64,000 nt of DNA from Gammaproteobacteria bacterium (GTDB taxonomy: Bacteria > Pseudomonadota > Gammaproteobacteria > Pseudomonadales > Azotimanducaceae): the NCBI GenBank assembly GCA_026709365.1, contig JAPOTD010000007.1:79777-143776 (forward strand). The letters are read 5' to 3'. The notes beneath the pieces were generated by a model. The model ran no database searches. It was not told the DNA's origin and worked only from the letters and a program-made list of their open reading frames with translations. Below are positions 55,208-64,000 of the stretch, in pieces; position 1 is the first letter of the stretch; each line of letters begins with the position of its first letter. The position numbers were made by a program, and so were the translations under genes.

Positions 55208-57496
55208 ATGCTCAGCCAGCTTCGGGAGATCGTTCAGGACGTAACCGCGGCGCCGACGTTTCACGAGGCCTTGGCAGTCATGGTCCGCGAGGTGCGCGCT
55301 GCCCTGGGCACCGAGGTGTGCTCGGTTTACTTGCGGATTCCCGGCCGCAGCCAGTACCTGTTTGCCGCCAACGAGGGCCTTAACCCGGATGCGGTGGGCC
55401 GGGCCACCATTGAGGCGGGCATCGGCTTGGTGGGCCTCGTCGGTGAGCGGGCGGAGCCCGTGAACCTAGAGGCCGCCAGCGAGCATCCGCGCTACTTCCA
55501 CATGCCTGAAACGGGCGAGGAGCCCTTCAACGCCTTCCTTGGCGCACCGATCATCCATCACCGCGAAGTGCTGGGCGTGCTGGTGGTCCAGCAGCGCGAA
55601 AGGCGCCGTTTTGATGAGGACGAGGAGGCCATCCTCGTCACCCTGTCCGCCCAATTGGCCGCCGTGGTCGCCCACGCCGAGGCGGTTGGGGACATGGCCA
55701 AGCTGGTCAACGCCAACGACGACCGCGACGACCTTAAGTTTCAAGGCATCGCCGGCTCGCCGGGCGTTGCGCTGGGCGTTGCAACGGTGGTGTATCCGGC
55801 CGTAAGCCTCGACGGGGTGCCCGATAAGGAGGCCGAGAACGTCACCGTCGAGCTGATGGTCTTCGACCGCGCCGTGGAGTCGGTGCGCAACGACATTCGC
55901 CGCATCAGCGAGCAGTTCGCGCAGAGCCTGCCGCGGGAGGAGCTGGCCTTGTTCGACGTCTATCTGCACATGCTCGACGACGACGCCATCACTGGCGATG
56001 TGCGCCAGCGAATTCACCGGGGCGAGTGGGCGCAGGGCGCGTTGAAGAACGTCATCCGCGAGCACTTGGGCCGTTTCAAGCGCATGGAGGACGCCTACCT
56101 GCGCGAGCGCGCCACCGACGTCGAGGACTTGGGGCTGCGGGTGCTTGCCTACTTGCAGGACATCCGCACCCACAAGACGCATTTCCCGCCGGACACCATA
56201 CTGGTTGGCGAGGAGATCACCCCCAGCATGCTCACCAACGTGCCCGCCGAGCGCCTCAAGGGCGTGGTTTCCAAACGCGGCGCGGTCAACTCCCACGTCG
56301 CCATCCTGGCGCGCGCCTTGGACATTCCGGCGGTAATGGGCGTGGTTGAGCTGCCCATCCATGAGCTGGACGGGCAACCGCTCATCGTCGATGGCCATTA
56401 TGGCGAGTTGTACGCCAACCCATCGGCCAAGCTCACTACCGACTACCAAGCGGTGCTCGCCGAGGATCAGGAGTTTGCCGAGGAGCTAAGCGAGCTGCGC
56501 GGCCTGCCCTGCGTCACCCTTGACGGGCACCGGGTGCTGCTGTGGGTGAACATCGGCCTGACGCGGGACATCTCCCGCTCCCTGGACCGGGGCGCGGAGG
56601 GCATCGGCCTGTTCCGCACCGAAGTGCCCTTCATGGCCCAGGAACGCTTCCCGACCGAGGAGGAGCAGCGGCGGCTGTATCGAACCCACATGGAGGCGTT
56701 CGAGCCGCGTCCGGTGACGATGCGCACCTTGGACATTGGCGGCGACAAGGCGCTGCCGTACTTTCCCATCACCGAGGACAACCCCTTTTTGGGCTGGCGC
56801 GGCATTCGCGTCACCTTGGACCATCCGGAAATCTTCCTGGCCCAAGCGCGCGCCATGCTCAAAGCCAACTCAGGCCTCAAGGGCGTGCTGCGCATGATGC
56901 TGCCGATGGTGTCGAGCATTTCCGAGGTGGAGGAGGCGCAGCGGCTGGTCAGCCAAGCCCATCGCGAAGTGGCGGAGGAGGGCTTCGAGGTCAAGGATCC
57001 GCTCATCGGCGTGATGGTGGAAGTGCCCTCCGCCGTGTATCAAGCGCGGGAGTTGGCGCGGCGGGTGGACTTTCTGGCCGTCGGCTCCAACGACCTCACG
57101 CAGTACATGCTGGCGGTGGACCGCAACAACACCCGAGTCGCCGACTTGTACCGCGACTTTCATCCCGCCGTGCTGCGGGCGTTGCGCGAGGTTGCCCGCA
57201 ACGCCCAAGCCGAGCGCAAGGACATCGGCATCTGCGGCGAACTGGCCGGCACCCCGATAGGCGCGGTGCTGCTGATGGCCATGGGCTACCAGGTGCTGTC
57301 GATGAACGCCACCAACCTGCCCAAGGTGAAGTGGCTGCTGCGCAACATCAAGCGCACCGACGCCCGGCGCATGCTGGCGCGGGTGCTCAAGATGGAGCGC
57401 GCCGAGGAGATCCGCCATTACATGGAGGGCCAATTGATCGATGCCGGGCTGGGGCGTTTGGTGCCCAGCCACCACGAACCGGCCTGCGCGACCTGA
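55208..57496 (+). CDS. ptsP: Phosphoenolpyruvate-protein phosphotransferase PtsP (EI-Ntr)
   Basis: PtsP is enzyme I of the nitrogen-related phosphotransferase system: it takes phosphate from PEP and passes it to NPr. The 762-residue protein has an N-terminal GAF domain (about residues 1-165), the EI N-terminal domain with the phospho-histidine His363 in GAVNSHVAILAR, and the PEP-binding barrel with LFRTEVPFM, TLDIGGDKALPYF and DLTQYMLAVDRNN. It follows rppH directly. Other PTSNtr genes are not in the window. Confidence 0.96.
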   Translation: MLSQLREIVQDVTAAPTFHEALAVMVREVRAALGTEVCSVYLRIPGRSQYLFAANEGLNPDAVGRATIEAGIGLVGLVGERAEPVNLEAASEHPRYFHMPETGEEPFNAFLGAPIIHHREVLGVLVVQQRERRRFDEDEEAILVTLSAQLAAVVAHAEAVGDMAKLVNANDDRDDLKFQGIAGSPGVALGVATVVYPAVSLDGVPDKEAENVTVELMVFDRAVESVRNDIRRISEQFAQSLPREELALFDVYLHMLDDDAITGDVRQRIHRGEWAQGALKNVIREHLGRFKRMEDAYLRERATDVEDLGLRVLAYLQDIRTHKTHFPPDTILVGEEITPSMLTNVPAERLKGVVSKRGAVNSHVAILARALDIPAVMGVVELPIHELDGQPLIVDGHYGELYANPSAKLTTDYQAVLAEDQEFAEELSELRGLPCVTLDGHRVLLWVNIGLTRDISRSLDRGAEGIGLFRTEVPFMAQERFPTEEEQRRLYRTHMEAFEPRPVTMRTLDIGGDKALPYFPITEDNPFLGWRGIRVTLDHPEIFLAQARAMLKANSGLKGVLRMMLPMVSSISEVEEAQRLVSQAHREVAEEGFEVKDPLIGVMVEVPSAVYQARELARRVDFLAVGSNDLTQYMLAVDRNNTRVADLYRDFHPAVLRALREVARNAQAERKDIGICGELAGTPIGAVLLMAMGYQVLSMNATNLPKVKWLLRNIKRTDARRMLARVLKMERAEEIRHYMEGQLIDAGLGRLVPSHHEPACAT

Positions 57497-57532
57497 CGCT
57501 CGCACGGGAACCGAGGGGACGAATTGACCATG

Positions 57533-57739
57533 ATGCCCATAAACCAGCTTCAGCCAACGAAGTTTGGCGGCGTCCCCGGTTCATTTCGAGGGCGGGACGC
57601 CCTCCGTGGGTCGTTGCCCGAACCCAGCGGATTCCCGGAGCGAGATAAGGGCGTCCCGCCCTCGATTGGAAATCCGCAGGGACAACGCAGTGGGTTTGCA
57701 CACCCACTTGAGTGTCGGCTGAAGCATGTTTACAGGCAT
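57533..57739. repeat. Long imperfect inverted repeat with internal GAGGGCG palindromes
   Basis: The 35-bp arms 57533-57567 and 57705-57739 are inverse copies (both contain GCTTCAGCC and ATGCC) with about 11 mismatches. Inside are a second inverted pair built on GAGGGCGGGACGCCCT (near 57589) and AGGGCGTCCCGCCCTC (near 57646), related to the MITE interior. It fills the 320-bp gap between ptsP and the Rieske ferredoxin gene. It may be another non-autonomous element. Confidence 0.6.
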
Positions 57740-57816
57740 GTTGACCATTTGCGCGAGCGGGGAATAACGGGAACTCGGTGCTGTATTACGCGGTCGGATA
57801 AACGTCCCGCGCACTG

Positions 57817-58140
57817 ATGCACGACTATCGAACCATCGCTCAAGTCGCCGACGTTCCAACCAACGGCAGCAAGCTCGTCGTGCTCGATGGGCGGGAGCTG
57901 CTGGTTTGCAACTCGCGGGACGCAATTCACGTCGTTGAGAACCGCTGTTCGCATCAAGACCAGCCGCTCGACAGCGGCCGGGTGCGCAACGGCTACATCC
58001 TCTGTCCCGTGCATGGCATGCGCTTCAGGCTGGACAGCGGCGAGGCCTTGGGCACGCTCACCCGCGTTCCGCTTTGCGTGTTCGACAGCCGGGTGCTTGA
58101 CGGAGAGGTTCAAGTTCGCTTGGATGCGCCAGCCAGCTAG
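57817..58140 (+). CDS. Rieske-type ferredoxin
   Basis: The 107-residue protein is a small Rieske [2Fe-2S] ferredoxin, with ligands Cys44/His46 (NRCSHQD) and Cys63/His66 (CPVHGMRF). Such proteins feed electrons to Rieske oxygenases. Its stop overlaps that of the convergent oxygenase gene by 4 bp, so the two are not in one operon but may be functionally linked. It could also serve SdmA, whose partner is not in the sterol cluster. Confidence 0.9.
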   Translation: MHDYRTIAQVADVPTNGSKLVVLDGRELLVCNSRDAIHVVENRCSHQDQPLDSGRVRNGYILCPVHGMRFRLDSGEALGTLTRVPLCVFDSRVLDGEVQVRLDAPAS

Positions 58141-59519
58141 CCTTCCAAATAGTCCCGCACGCGCTTGTGCACGTGGCGCACCCGAACCTCCTGGTAGTTG
58201 CCCAGCGTCTGGGCGCCGCGCGCGCAGGCTTTGAAGCCGCGTGTTTGGGCCGCCATGTTGTCCGTGTCCTGGTCATAGACCGCGCCCAGCCAGCCCAAAC
58301 CTTCGGCGGCGGTGTAGCTTTCCTCGATGCCCAGGCGCAGCGGCTCCGGCGGCGGGGGCGCTTCCCTCTCCGGATGCTTCGGGCGCAGCACGAGGAGATC
58401 GAACGTGCAGTAGTCCGGATCGTTGGGGTCCGGGCGAAATCGATAGACCATGGGCAGTGACAGCCCCGGAAAGACGAACAGGTTCGGAAACAGGAAGTAT
58501 TCAATGGAATCAAGCGTTTGGGCCGTTGAGTAGTTGGAGAAGTCTTGGTCGTACAGCGCGCCGAGCTGCTGCTGCACGAACTGCGCGTAGAAGTCGCGCG
58601 CGGTCATCCCCTCCGGCACTCGCGGACATTGATCGGCATCCTTCGGGCCTCGGCGACCCCACAGCCCCTCAAGCAGCTCCTGCTCGGTGTAGGGCTCGGG
58701 CCGGCGCGGGTTGGGCGCGCCGACCGTGTGGATGAAGCGGTTCACGTTGTCGCCGAACACGTCGTAGGTGGTGATGGGTTCGGAGTAGTCGGCGCCGCCG
58801 GCGTGGGTCTCCTTGACGTGGTAGGCCTCCATGAACGCTTCCTCGGCGGCCTTCCAGTTCACTGGCAGGCGCTTGCACACATGGGTTTCGATGTAGCGGT
58901 CCTCGATTCGAAAGTCCTTGAAGTGTTCCGGCAGCACGCCCAGAAACTCCTCCAATAGCGCCGCGTCGGGATCGAAGTTGATGAAGACGAACCCGCCCCA
59001 GGTGCCCACCCGCACGGCTCGCAGGCTGTGGGTGTCGGCGCTGACGTGGGGGAAGTCCCAGTCTTCCGGCACTTCGGTCAGCCTGCCGTCCAGATCGTAC
59101 TCCCAGCCGTGGAAGGGGCACTTGAAGGATCGGCAGAAGCCGGAGCTCTCCGGGTCGCGCAGCGCCGTGCCGCGGTGCATGCAGGCGTTGCGGAACGCCT
59201 TGATCGCGCCGTCCTTGCTGCGCACCACGATGGCCGACAGGGAGCCTATGTCGTAAACGTGGTAGTCGCCCGGTTCCGGGATGTGCTCCTCCCTGCAGGC
59301 CATCTGCCAGACCCGCGGCCACAGCTTGTCGAATTCCGCTTGCAGGAACGCCTTGGACGTGTAGTTCGCATAGGGGATGTCATGGTCGCCCATGAACTCG
59401 TAGGAGTGCTCCAGGAACGCTGCCGGGGGTGCCGATGCGTCCCTCAGCACCGCTTCCTGGTAGGTCGGCCCCGGCGCGCGCGCTTGGCCGGGATTCATAT
59501 TTGCTTCCGCCATGTCCAT
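58137..59519 (-). CDS. Rieske non-heme iron oxygenase alpha subunit
   Basis: The 460-residue protein is a ring-hydroxylating oxygenase alpha subunit. Rieske ligands are Cys113/His115 (NACMHRG) and Cys134/His137 (CPFHGWEYDL), and the iron site is in EEAFMEAYHVKETH with the HxxxxH spacing. The substrate is unknown; family members act on aromatic acids, and some on steroids. No beta subunit is adjacent. It converges on the Rieske ferredoxin gene. The first ATG gives MDMAEANMNPGQ; the third Met is also possible. Confidence 0.88.
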   Translation of the reverse strand: MDMAEANMNPGQARAPGPTYQEAVLRDASAPPAAFLEHSYEFMGDHDIPYANYTSKAFLQAEFDKLWPRVWQMACREEHIPEPGDYHVYDIGSLSAIVVRSKDGAIKAFRNACMHRGTALRDPESSGFCRSFKCPFHGWEYDLDGRLTEVPEDWDFPHVSADTHSLRAVRVGTWGGFVFINFDPDAALLEEFLGVLPEHFKDFRIEDRYIETHVCKRLPVNWKAAEEAFMEAYHVKETHAGGADYSEPITTYDVFGDNVNRFIHTVGAPNPRRPEPYTEQELLEGLWGRRGPKDADQCPRVPEGMTARDFYAQFVQQQLGALYDQDFSNYSTAQTLDSIEYFLFPNLFVFPGLSLPMVYRFRPDPNDPDYCTFDLLVLRPKHPEREAPPPPEPLRLGIEESYTAAEGLGWLGAVYDQDTDNMAAQTRGFKACARGAQTLGNYQEVRVRHVHKRVRDYLEG

Positions 59520-59567
59520 GCCTCCACAAGACGCCGTAAAGTATCCTTGCTCAATCCGCCGCCTTCA

Positions 59568-59655
59568 AGCGCACCCGCTTTGCGGGTGCGCTTGGAGTTT
59601 CGCCGGCGCGAAGCTCCGCACATGTTGCGTGGGTCATGTCCCGATGTGTTTCAGA
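59568..59655 (-). repeat. Dispersed two-hairpin repeat
   Basis: Minus-strand copy with ACACATCGGGACATGA, hairpin 1 GGAGCTTCGCGCCGGCGAAA and hairpin 2 GCGCACCCGCAAAGCGGGTG followed by CGC. It lies in the 310-bp gap between the Rieske oxygenase start and tRNA-Asn, which otherwise shows nothing recognisable. Confidence 0.8.
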
Positions 59656-59829
59656 GGCCGCATCGTGCGCGAGGCTTTGGTTCGAGGAGGTTTCGCGATT
59701 TTGACTTCGAAAGATGGATGGTCGGAGCGCTCCTCGCCATCGTCGCACCGGTTGCGCGATTGGCGAAAAGCGGCCGCTCGCCAAGCCCTTGGCGGCGTCC
59801 ACTGCCGCCGCGACGAGGACAAGTTGAGT

Positions 59830-59905
59830 TGGCTCCGCCTGCTGGGCTCGAACCAGCGACCCGCTGATTAACAGTCAGCTGCTCTACCAACTGAGCTAAG
59901 GCGGA
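59830..59905 (-). tRNA. tRNA-Asn (GUU)
   Basis: The complement gives a 76-nt cloverleaf. The acceptor TCCGCCT pairs with AGGCGGA, the D-arm is TAGCTCAGTTGGTAGAGC, the anticodon loop is CTGTTAA with anticodon GTT, the T-arm is CGCTGGTTCGAGCCCAGC, and G73 with CCA is encoded. Confidence 0.93.
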
Positions 59906-59988
59906 ACAGAAGGCTGGCGCCCGCCAACCGCTGGTTGCCGGGTGCCGAGGGATGGCAAGTATAGCGGTGGCCCCTTCGAATGCAACCG

Positions 59989-60049
59989 GCGCGACCGTCA
60001 GGTCGCGCTGGCGCTTGCTGGAATCCGCCAGTAAATTGGCGGCTCCAGC
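59989..60049. repeat. Pair of strong hairpins upstream of the acyl-CoA ligase gene
   Basis: GCGCGACC/GGTCGCGC (59989-60008, 4-base loop) is followed by GCTGGA..CCGCCA pairing with TGGCGG..TCCAGC (60017-60049). They lie between tRNA-Asn and the ligase gene and could be a terminator or another repeat type. The first hairpin resembles hairpin 2 of the dispersed repeat. Confidence 0.55.
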
Positions 60050-60073
60050 AGCTAAGCACTAGGGGAACGAGGT

Positions 60074-61699
60074 ATGGACTTTCACTTCGCCACGGCCTGG
60101 GAGGCCATTGCCGACGCCATCGGCCAAAAGCCCGCCACAATCTGTGACGGCCAAGTTCGCTCTTGGCGCGAGTTCGATGACCGGGCGGCTCGCTTGGCGG
60201 CTGTGTACGGCGCCCATGGCCTGGGCGTTGATTCGAAAGTGGGCACTTACTTGCATAACTGCGCCGAGTATCTCGAGGCGCAGTACGCCGCGTTCAAGAT
60301 CAGCGGCTGTCCAATCAACGTGAACTACCGCTACAAGGCGGACGAGCTGGTTTACCTGCTCGACAACGCCGATGCCGAAGCCGTGGTGTTCCAAGCCTGC
60401 TACGCCGCGCGCATCTGGGAGATACGGGACCGCCTGCCCAAGGTGAAGCTCTACATCCAAGTAGAGGACGGCACCGAAGCCCTGCTCCAAGGCGCCTTGG
60501 ACTATGAGCGCGCCGTCCGCGACGCCAAGCCCATGCCGCGCATTGAGCGGGATCCCTTGAGCATCTACATGCTCTACACGGGCGGCACCACCGGCATGCC
60601 CAAGGGCGTGATGTACCAAGGCGGCCTGTTCTGCCAAGCGCTGATGGGCATGGGCGCCGCCGGGCGGGGTTTGGCCCCGCCCGAGCGCATTGCCGAGGTG
60701 CCCGCCATGATTGAGGCCGTCGGCGATGGAGCGCCCATCTCGCTGCCCGCTTGCCCGCTGATGCACGGCACTGGCATGTGGCTGGGCGGCTTCATAACGC
60801 TTGTGCTGGGCGGCACCGTGGTGCTGACACCCCGGCCGGGGCTCGACCCCGACCACATCTGGGGGTTGGTGGAGCGCCACCGCGTCACCGATCTGGTCAT
60901 CGTCGGCGACGCCTTTGCCAGGCCGCTCCTGGCGGCTTTGGACGAGGCGGCGCAGCGCGGCAACCCCTACGATCTCACCAGCATGCGCCAGATCATCTCC
61001 AGCGGCGTGATGTGGAGCGCGGAGAACAAACAGGGCCTCCTAAAGCATCACAACATGGCGCTGGTCGATGCCATGGGCTCCTCCGAGGGCGGCATGGGCA
61101 CCAGCGTCACCAGCCGCGAGGCCAGCTCGGAGACCGCCAAGTTCGTCCTCAACGAAGGCGTTAAGGTCTTCACCGAGGACGGGCGCGAGGTCCAGCCCGG
61201 CTCCGGGGAAATGGGCCTGATCGCCACCAGCGGCAGCGTGCCCGTTGGCTACTACAAGGATCCGGAGAAGAGCGCCGCCACCTTCCGGGAGATCGACGGC
61301 GTGCGCTACAGCTTCCCCGGCGACTTCGCCACTGTTGAAGCCGACGGCTCCATCACGCTGTTGGGGCGCGGCAGCGTCTGCATCAACACGGCCGGCGAGA
61401 AGGTGTTCCCGGAGGAGGTGGAGGAGGCGATCAAGCGCCATCCCCAAGTCGCCGACAGCCTGGTGGTTGGCATCCCCGACGAGCGCTTCGGCGAGCGGGT
61501 GGTGGCGGTGGCTTCCTGCAGCCAGCCGGACGCCATGGCCGAAGCCGAGCTGATCGACTTCACCCGCGAGCACTTGGCCGGCTACAAGCTGCCGAAGCAG
61601 GTGGTGTTCGTGGACCGCGTCCAGCGGGCGCCGAATGGCAAGGCCGACTACAAGTGGGCCAAGCGCACTGCGCTCGCTGAGTTGGGCATTGAGGGTTGA
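60074..61699 (+). CDS. Acyl-CoA synthetase (ANL superfamily, FadD-type)
   Basis: The 541-residue protein has the AMP-binding signature YTGGTTGMPKGVMY (from Tyr168), MGSSEGGMG, the hinge GRGSVCINTAGEKVFPEE and the C-terminal catalytic lysine region APNGKADYKW. It would activate a carboxylic acid as a CoA thioester through an acyl-AMP. The overall pattern recalls the FadD19-like ligases used on steroid side chains in actinobacteria, but long-chain or aromatic acids are equally possible. A good ribosome site, GGGGAACGAGG, precedes the ATG. Confidence 0.9.
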   Translation: MDFHFATAWEAIADAIGQKPATICDGQVRSWREFDDRAARLAAVYGAHGLGVDSKVGTYLHNCAEYLEAQYAAFKISGCPINVNYRYKADELVYLLDNADAEAVVFQACYAARIWEIRDRLPKVKLYIQVEDGTEALLQGALDYERAVRDAKPMPRIERDPLSIYMLYTGGTTGMPKGVMYQGGLFCQALMGMGAAGRGLAPPERIAEVPAMIEAVGDGAPISLPACPLMHGTGMWLGGFITLVLGGTVVLTPRPGLDPDHIWGLVERHRVTDLVIVGDAFARPLLAALDEAAQRGNPYDLTSMRQIISSGVMWSAENKQGLLKHHNMALVDAMGSSEGGMGTSVTSREASSETAKFVLNEGVKVFTEDGREVQPGSGEMGLIATSGSVPVGYYKDPEKSAATFREIDGVRYSFPGDFATVEADGSITLLGRGSVCINTAGEKVFPEEVEEAIKRHPQVADSLVVGIPDERFGERVVAVASCSQPDAMAEAELIDFTREHLAGYKLPKQVVFVDRVQRAPNGKADYKWAKRTALAELGIEG

Positions 61700-61785
61700 A
61701 CGCTTAAGAGTCCGTGTCCGCCGAATCGTTCCATGAGTTGATGAGCGCCCAGCGCACCATCCGGCGGTTGCGGCCCGATTCCATC

Positions 61786-62826
61786 CTAGAACTTCAGCCC
61801 CAATCCCAGGTTGTAAGCGGTGTCCGTCTTCTTGGCGCCCTCGGTCGGCGCCGTGTCGATTCGGTGGTCGATGCGGAAATGGGTGTCAAGGCGCTCGTTG
61901 AGCGCCAGCCGCAAGCCCGTTGACGCCTCAATCACCTCGCCGCGGCCGCGGTCGGGAATCACCAGCAGGCTGTGCCGGTGGAAGAGCTCAAGCCGCTTGC
62001 TCCAGATGAATCGGTTGTAGTCGAGTTCCCAGCGCCAAGCTGGGTTTTGGGCGGCCCTAGTGCCGATTTCATCAAAGACAATGGTGGCTCCGGTGCCCAC
62101 GGACAGCGCGCCGAAGCTGTCCTGCCAGACCTGGTAGCCAATGCCGCCGCCCAAGGTGACCCGCAAGTCGATGCCCTTGAGCTCGTCGCGGTAGTACTCC
62201 GCATTGCCGAGCGCGAACCACTTGTCGTTCAGGAAGCGTTTGTAGCCGTAGTCGAGGTCGAGCTGCTCCCGAACGCGCACGCCGTCGGCCTCCTCGCGGC
62301 CGATGAGCAGCGCGGCGTCATGCACGGTTCGCTTGAGCGCCAAGGAGGAGTGCACCAGCAAGTTGATCGCTTCCGTCTCGCTGTTGCCGCTTGATATCGA
62401 CGCGGAAAGGTCCGAGCGGGCGCTCCAGCCGCGGGCCAAGCTGGCCAACGCATCGCCGGCCCGGCTGGCGCTGCGGACCTGATCGAGCGCCAAGGGCAGC
62501 GAAACGCCATCCGCAGGCAGCAGTCGTTGCGCGCCCTGCTCCGCCTGGAACCTGCCGACCAAGCGCTCACCGCGGCGCATCCGCACCTGAAACTCGCCGT
62601 CGGCGGTGACCGACTCTATGGCCTTGACGCGCACCAGCAGTCGGCCCGCGTACTCGGTGTCCACCAGCAGGTGCCCTCCGGACAGGCTATCGACTTGGCC
62701 GCTGAGCCGGTCTCCGTTCTTCAGCGTGACGGTGTCAGCCAGCAGGCTGCCGCCAGAGATCGCCAGCAAGGGCCACGCCAGGAGCGCTCCGCGCATGGTC
62801 CCGCAAACCGTCGTCATCAACCTCAC
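61786..62826 (-). CDS. DUF481 outer-membrane beta-barrel protein (YdiY-like)
   Basis: The 346-residue protein has a signal peptide (about residues 1-30, ending GGSLLA), an SH3-like N-terminal part (DTVTLKNGDRLSGQVDSLSG) and a DUF481 barrel with alternating strands such as WSARSDLSASISSGNSETEA, LDYGYKRFLNDKWFALGNAE and a terminal YNLGLGLKF typical of outer-membrane barrels. Function is unknown. It overlaps the upstream permease gene by 4 bp. Confidence 0.85.
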   Translation of the reverse strand: MRLMTTVCGTMRGALLAWPLLAISGGSLLADTVTLKNGDRLSGQVDSLSGGHLLVDTEYAGRLLVRVKAIESVTADGEFQVRMRRGERLVGRFQAEQGAQRLLPADGVSLPLALDQVRSASRAGDALASLARGWSARSDLSASISSGNSETEAINLLVHSSLALKRTVHDAALLIGREEADGVRVREQLDLDYGYKRFLNDKWFALGNAEYYRDELKGIDLRVTLGGGIGYQVWQDSFGALSVGTGATIVFDEIGTRAAQNPAWRWELDYNRFIWSKRLELFHRHSLLVIPDRGRGEVIEASTGLRLALNERLDTHFRIDHRIDTAPTEGAKKTDTAYNLGLGLKF

Positions 62827-64000
62827 AGTCTCTCCTCAACTTTGGAAAAAAAGAAGCACGCCAGCCCGATCAGCGCCCAACCGAGGATCATTGACCATTC
62901 ATAAGGCCAAAGCAGCGCCGAGGGGCTCCAAGGCAGGAAGGCGCAAAGCAACGCGAGGGAAAGCAGCACAGCGCCCCAGCCGACGGCGGTGCCGTTGGCC
63001 ACCTTGAAGGGCCGGGCCAAGTCCGGTTCAGTCTGGCGCAGGCGCAGGAAGGCGAGCGCCACGAACAGAAAGGCGATGGTGACGCCGAAGCTGCCCACGT
63101 TGACCAGCCACACGAGGATGGTGCGCCCAAACAGCGGCGAGATGCAGCACAGCAGGCCGATGGTGACGACGCCCACGTAGGGCGTTCGGTAGCGGGGATG
63201 CACCCGTGCGAACACGCGGGGAATTTGGCCCGACTCGGCCAAGGCGAACATCACCCGGCTGCCGCCGATGACGAACGCGTTCCAACTGCTGAGAATGCCG
63301 CCGACGCCACCGAGCACCAGTGCGCTCCCGGCCCAGCTGCCGCCCCAGAGCGCTGAGGCCGCCTCGCCGGTGGCCATGTCGCTACTGGCCAAGGCCTCCC
63401 GGGGCAGCGCCACGGCCACCGAAAGGCCGATCAGGACGTACCAGAGCACGGCCATGGCCACGGAGGCCACCAGCAGCGCCCCGATTCTCGATTGCGGCAG
63501 GTTGATCTCCTCGGCCGACTGGGGAATGACGTCGAAGCCCACCAGCAGGGCGGGGACCATGATGAGCACGGTGAGGATGCCGGTGGCCGGTTCGGCGATG
63601 AAGGGCCGCGCCCGGTCAAGTTCGCCGAAGCTTAAGGCGCCGGTGAACAGCAGCATTCCGGACAGGAAGATCATCAGGGCGATCAGGTTCTGCAGCCGGG
63701 CGGCGGCCTTGATGCCGAGCACGTTGACCACGGTGATGACGATCGCACCGCCCGCCCCGATGAGGACGAAGCCCAGGTCCACATCGGCTTCGAGCACCCG
63801 CCACAGGGTGCCGATGCGGATGCCGGGCGCCAGGTACTCGATGGCTGTGGGCAGCGCGACCGCCTCGAACAGGCATACCGCCAGATAGGCGAACAGCAGC
63901 GCCCAAGTGCAGACGAACGACCAGGTCGGGCCAAGGGCGCGGTGGGTGTAAACGTGCTCGCCGCCCGCCTTGGGCATGGCGGAGGCCAGCTCGCCGTAGG
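62823..64000 (-). CDS. APC-family amino-acid permease (5' end outside window)
   Basis: The visible 392 residues are multi-pass and match the amino acid-polyamine-organocation family. YGELASAMPKAGGEHVYTHR, then WSFVCTWALLFAYL and GFDVIPQSAEEINLP are typical, and LSSWNAFVIGGSRVMFALAE is in the later helices. The N-terminal helices with the first family motif lie beyond the right edge. The substrate cannot be told. The DUF481 gene follows with a 4-bp overlap. Confidence 0.88.
   Translation of the reverse strand, partial: YGELASAMPKAGGEHVYTHRALGPTWSFVCTWALLFAYLAVCLFEAVALPTAIEYLAPGIRIGTLWRVLEADVDLGFVLIGAGGAIVITVVNVLGIKAAARLQNLIALMIFLSGMLLFTGALSFGELDRARPFIAEPATGILTVLIMVPALLVGFDVIPQSAEEINLPQSRIGALLVASVAMAVLWYVLIGLSVAVALPREALASSDMATGEAASALWGGSWAGSALVLGGVGGILSSWNAFVIGGSRVMFALAESGQIPRVFARVHPRYRTPYVGVVTIGLLCCISPLFGRTILVWLVNVGSFGVTIAFLFVALAFLRLRQTEPDLARPFKVANGTAVGWGAVLLSLALLCAFLPWSPSALLWPYEWSMILGWALIGLACFFFSKVEERL

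Overview
The window reads as a chromosome segment of a high-GC gammaproteobacterium. The housekeeping blocks are gammaproteobacterial in content and order: rsfS-nadD-proA; ychF-pth-rplY-prs facing lolB/hemA-prfA-prmC; parE-parC; zapA facing ygfB-pepP-ubiH; gcvT-gcvH-gcvPA-gcvPB; rppH-ptsP. No rRNA gene is present, so a finer placement is not possible from the sequence alone.

The outstanding region is about 7.2-16.6 kb, a compact co-directional cluster for de novo sterol synthesis. In order it encodes squalene synthase, a SdmB-type 3beta-hydroxysteroid dehydrogenase/decarboxylase, a SdmA-type Rieske oxygenase, an ERG24-like sterol reductase, a CYP51-like P450, and one large reading frame that joins squalene monooxygenase to oxidosqualene cyclase. 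Most junctions overlap by a few bases, and a good sigma70-type promoter precedes the first gene. Together these genes would take farnesyl-PP to squalene, oxidosqualene and a protosterol, then remove the C-14 and C-4 methyl groups. A convergent five-helix membrane protein just downstream has a distant resemblance to EXPERA/EBP sterol isomerases and could be a missing step.

Layout: 1-4 kb has NAD, proline and envelope housekeeping genes. 4.3-7.1 kb encodes a MoxR/CbbQ-type AAA+ ATPase with a VWA partner. 7.2-16.6 kb is the sterol cluster. 16.8-20.7 kb holds unknown small genes, a VOC protein and tRNA-Met. 20.9-34.6 kb is mostly housekeeping, with tRNA-Gln and two copies of a short transposable element. 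34.7-36.5 kb is a low-GC island with an orphan HsdR-N nuclease and a decayed ATPase. 36.6-44.8 kb has zapA, ubiH and the glycine cleavage system. 44.8-52.3 kb is an accessory zone rich in toxin-antitoxin genes, an AbiEii-like toxin, DUF4143 ATPases and gene remnants. 52.4-64 kb returns to chromosomal genes (YyaL, RppH, PtsP, Rieske proteins, acyl-CoA ligase, DUF481 protein, amino-acid permease).

The intergenic regions carry at least two repeat families. One is a two-hairpin element of about 90 bp in roughly eight copies, with compensatory changes in the second stem. The other is a 179-bp MITE-like element in two copies, each with terminal inverted repeats and an 8-bp target duplication. All calls come from reading the sequence by eye; no database search was run.
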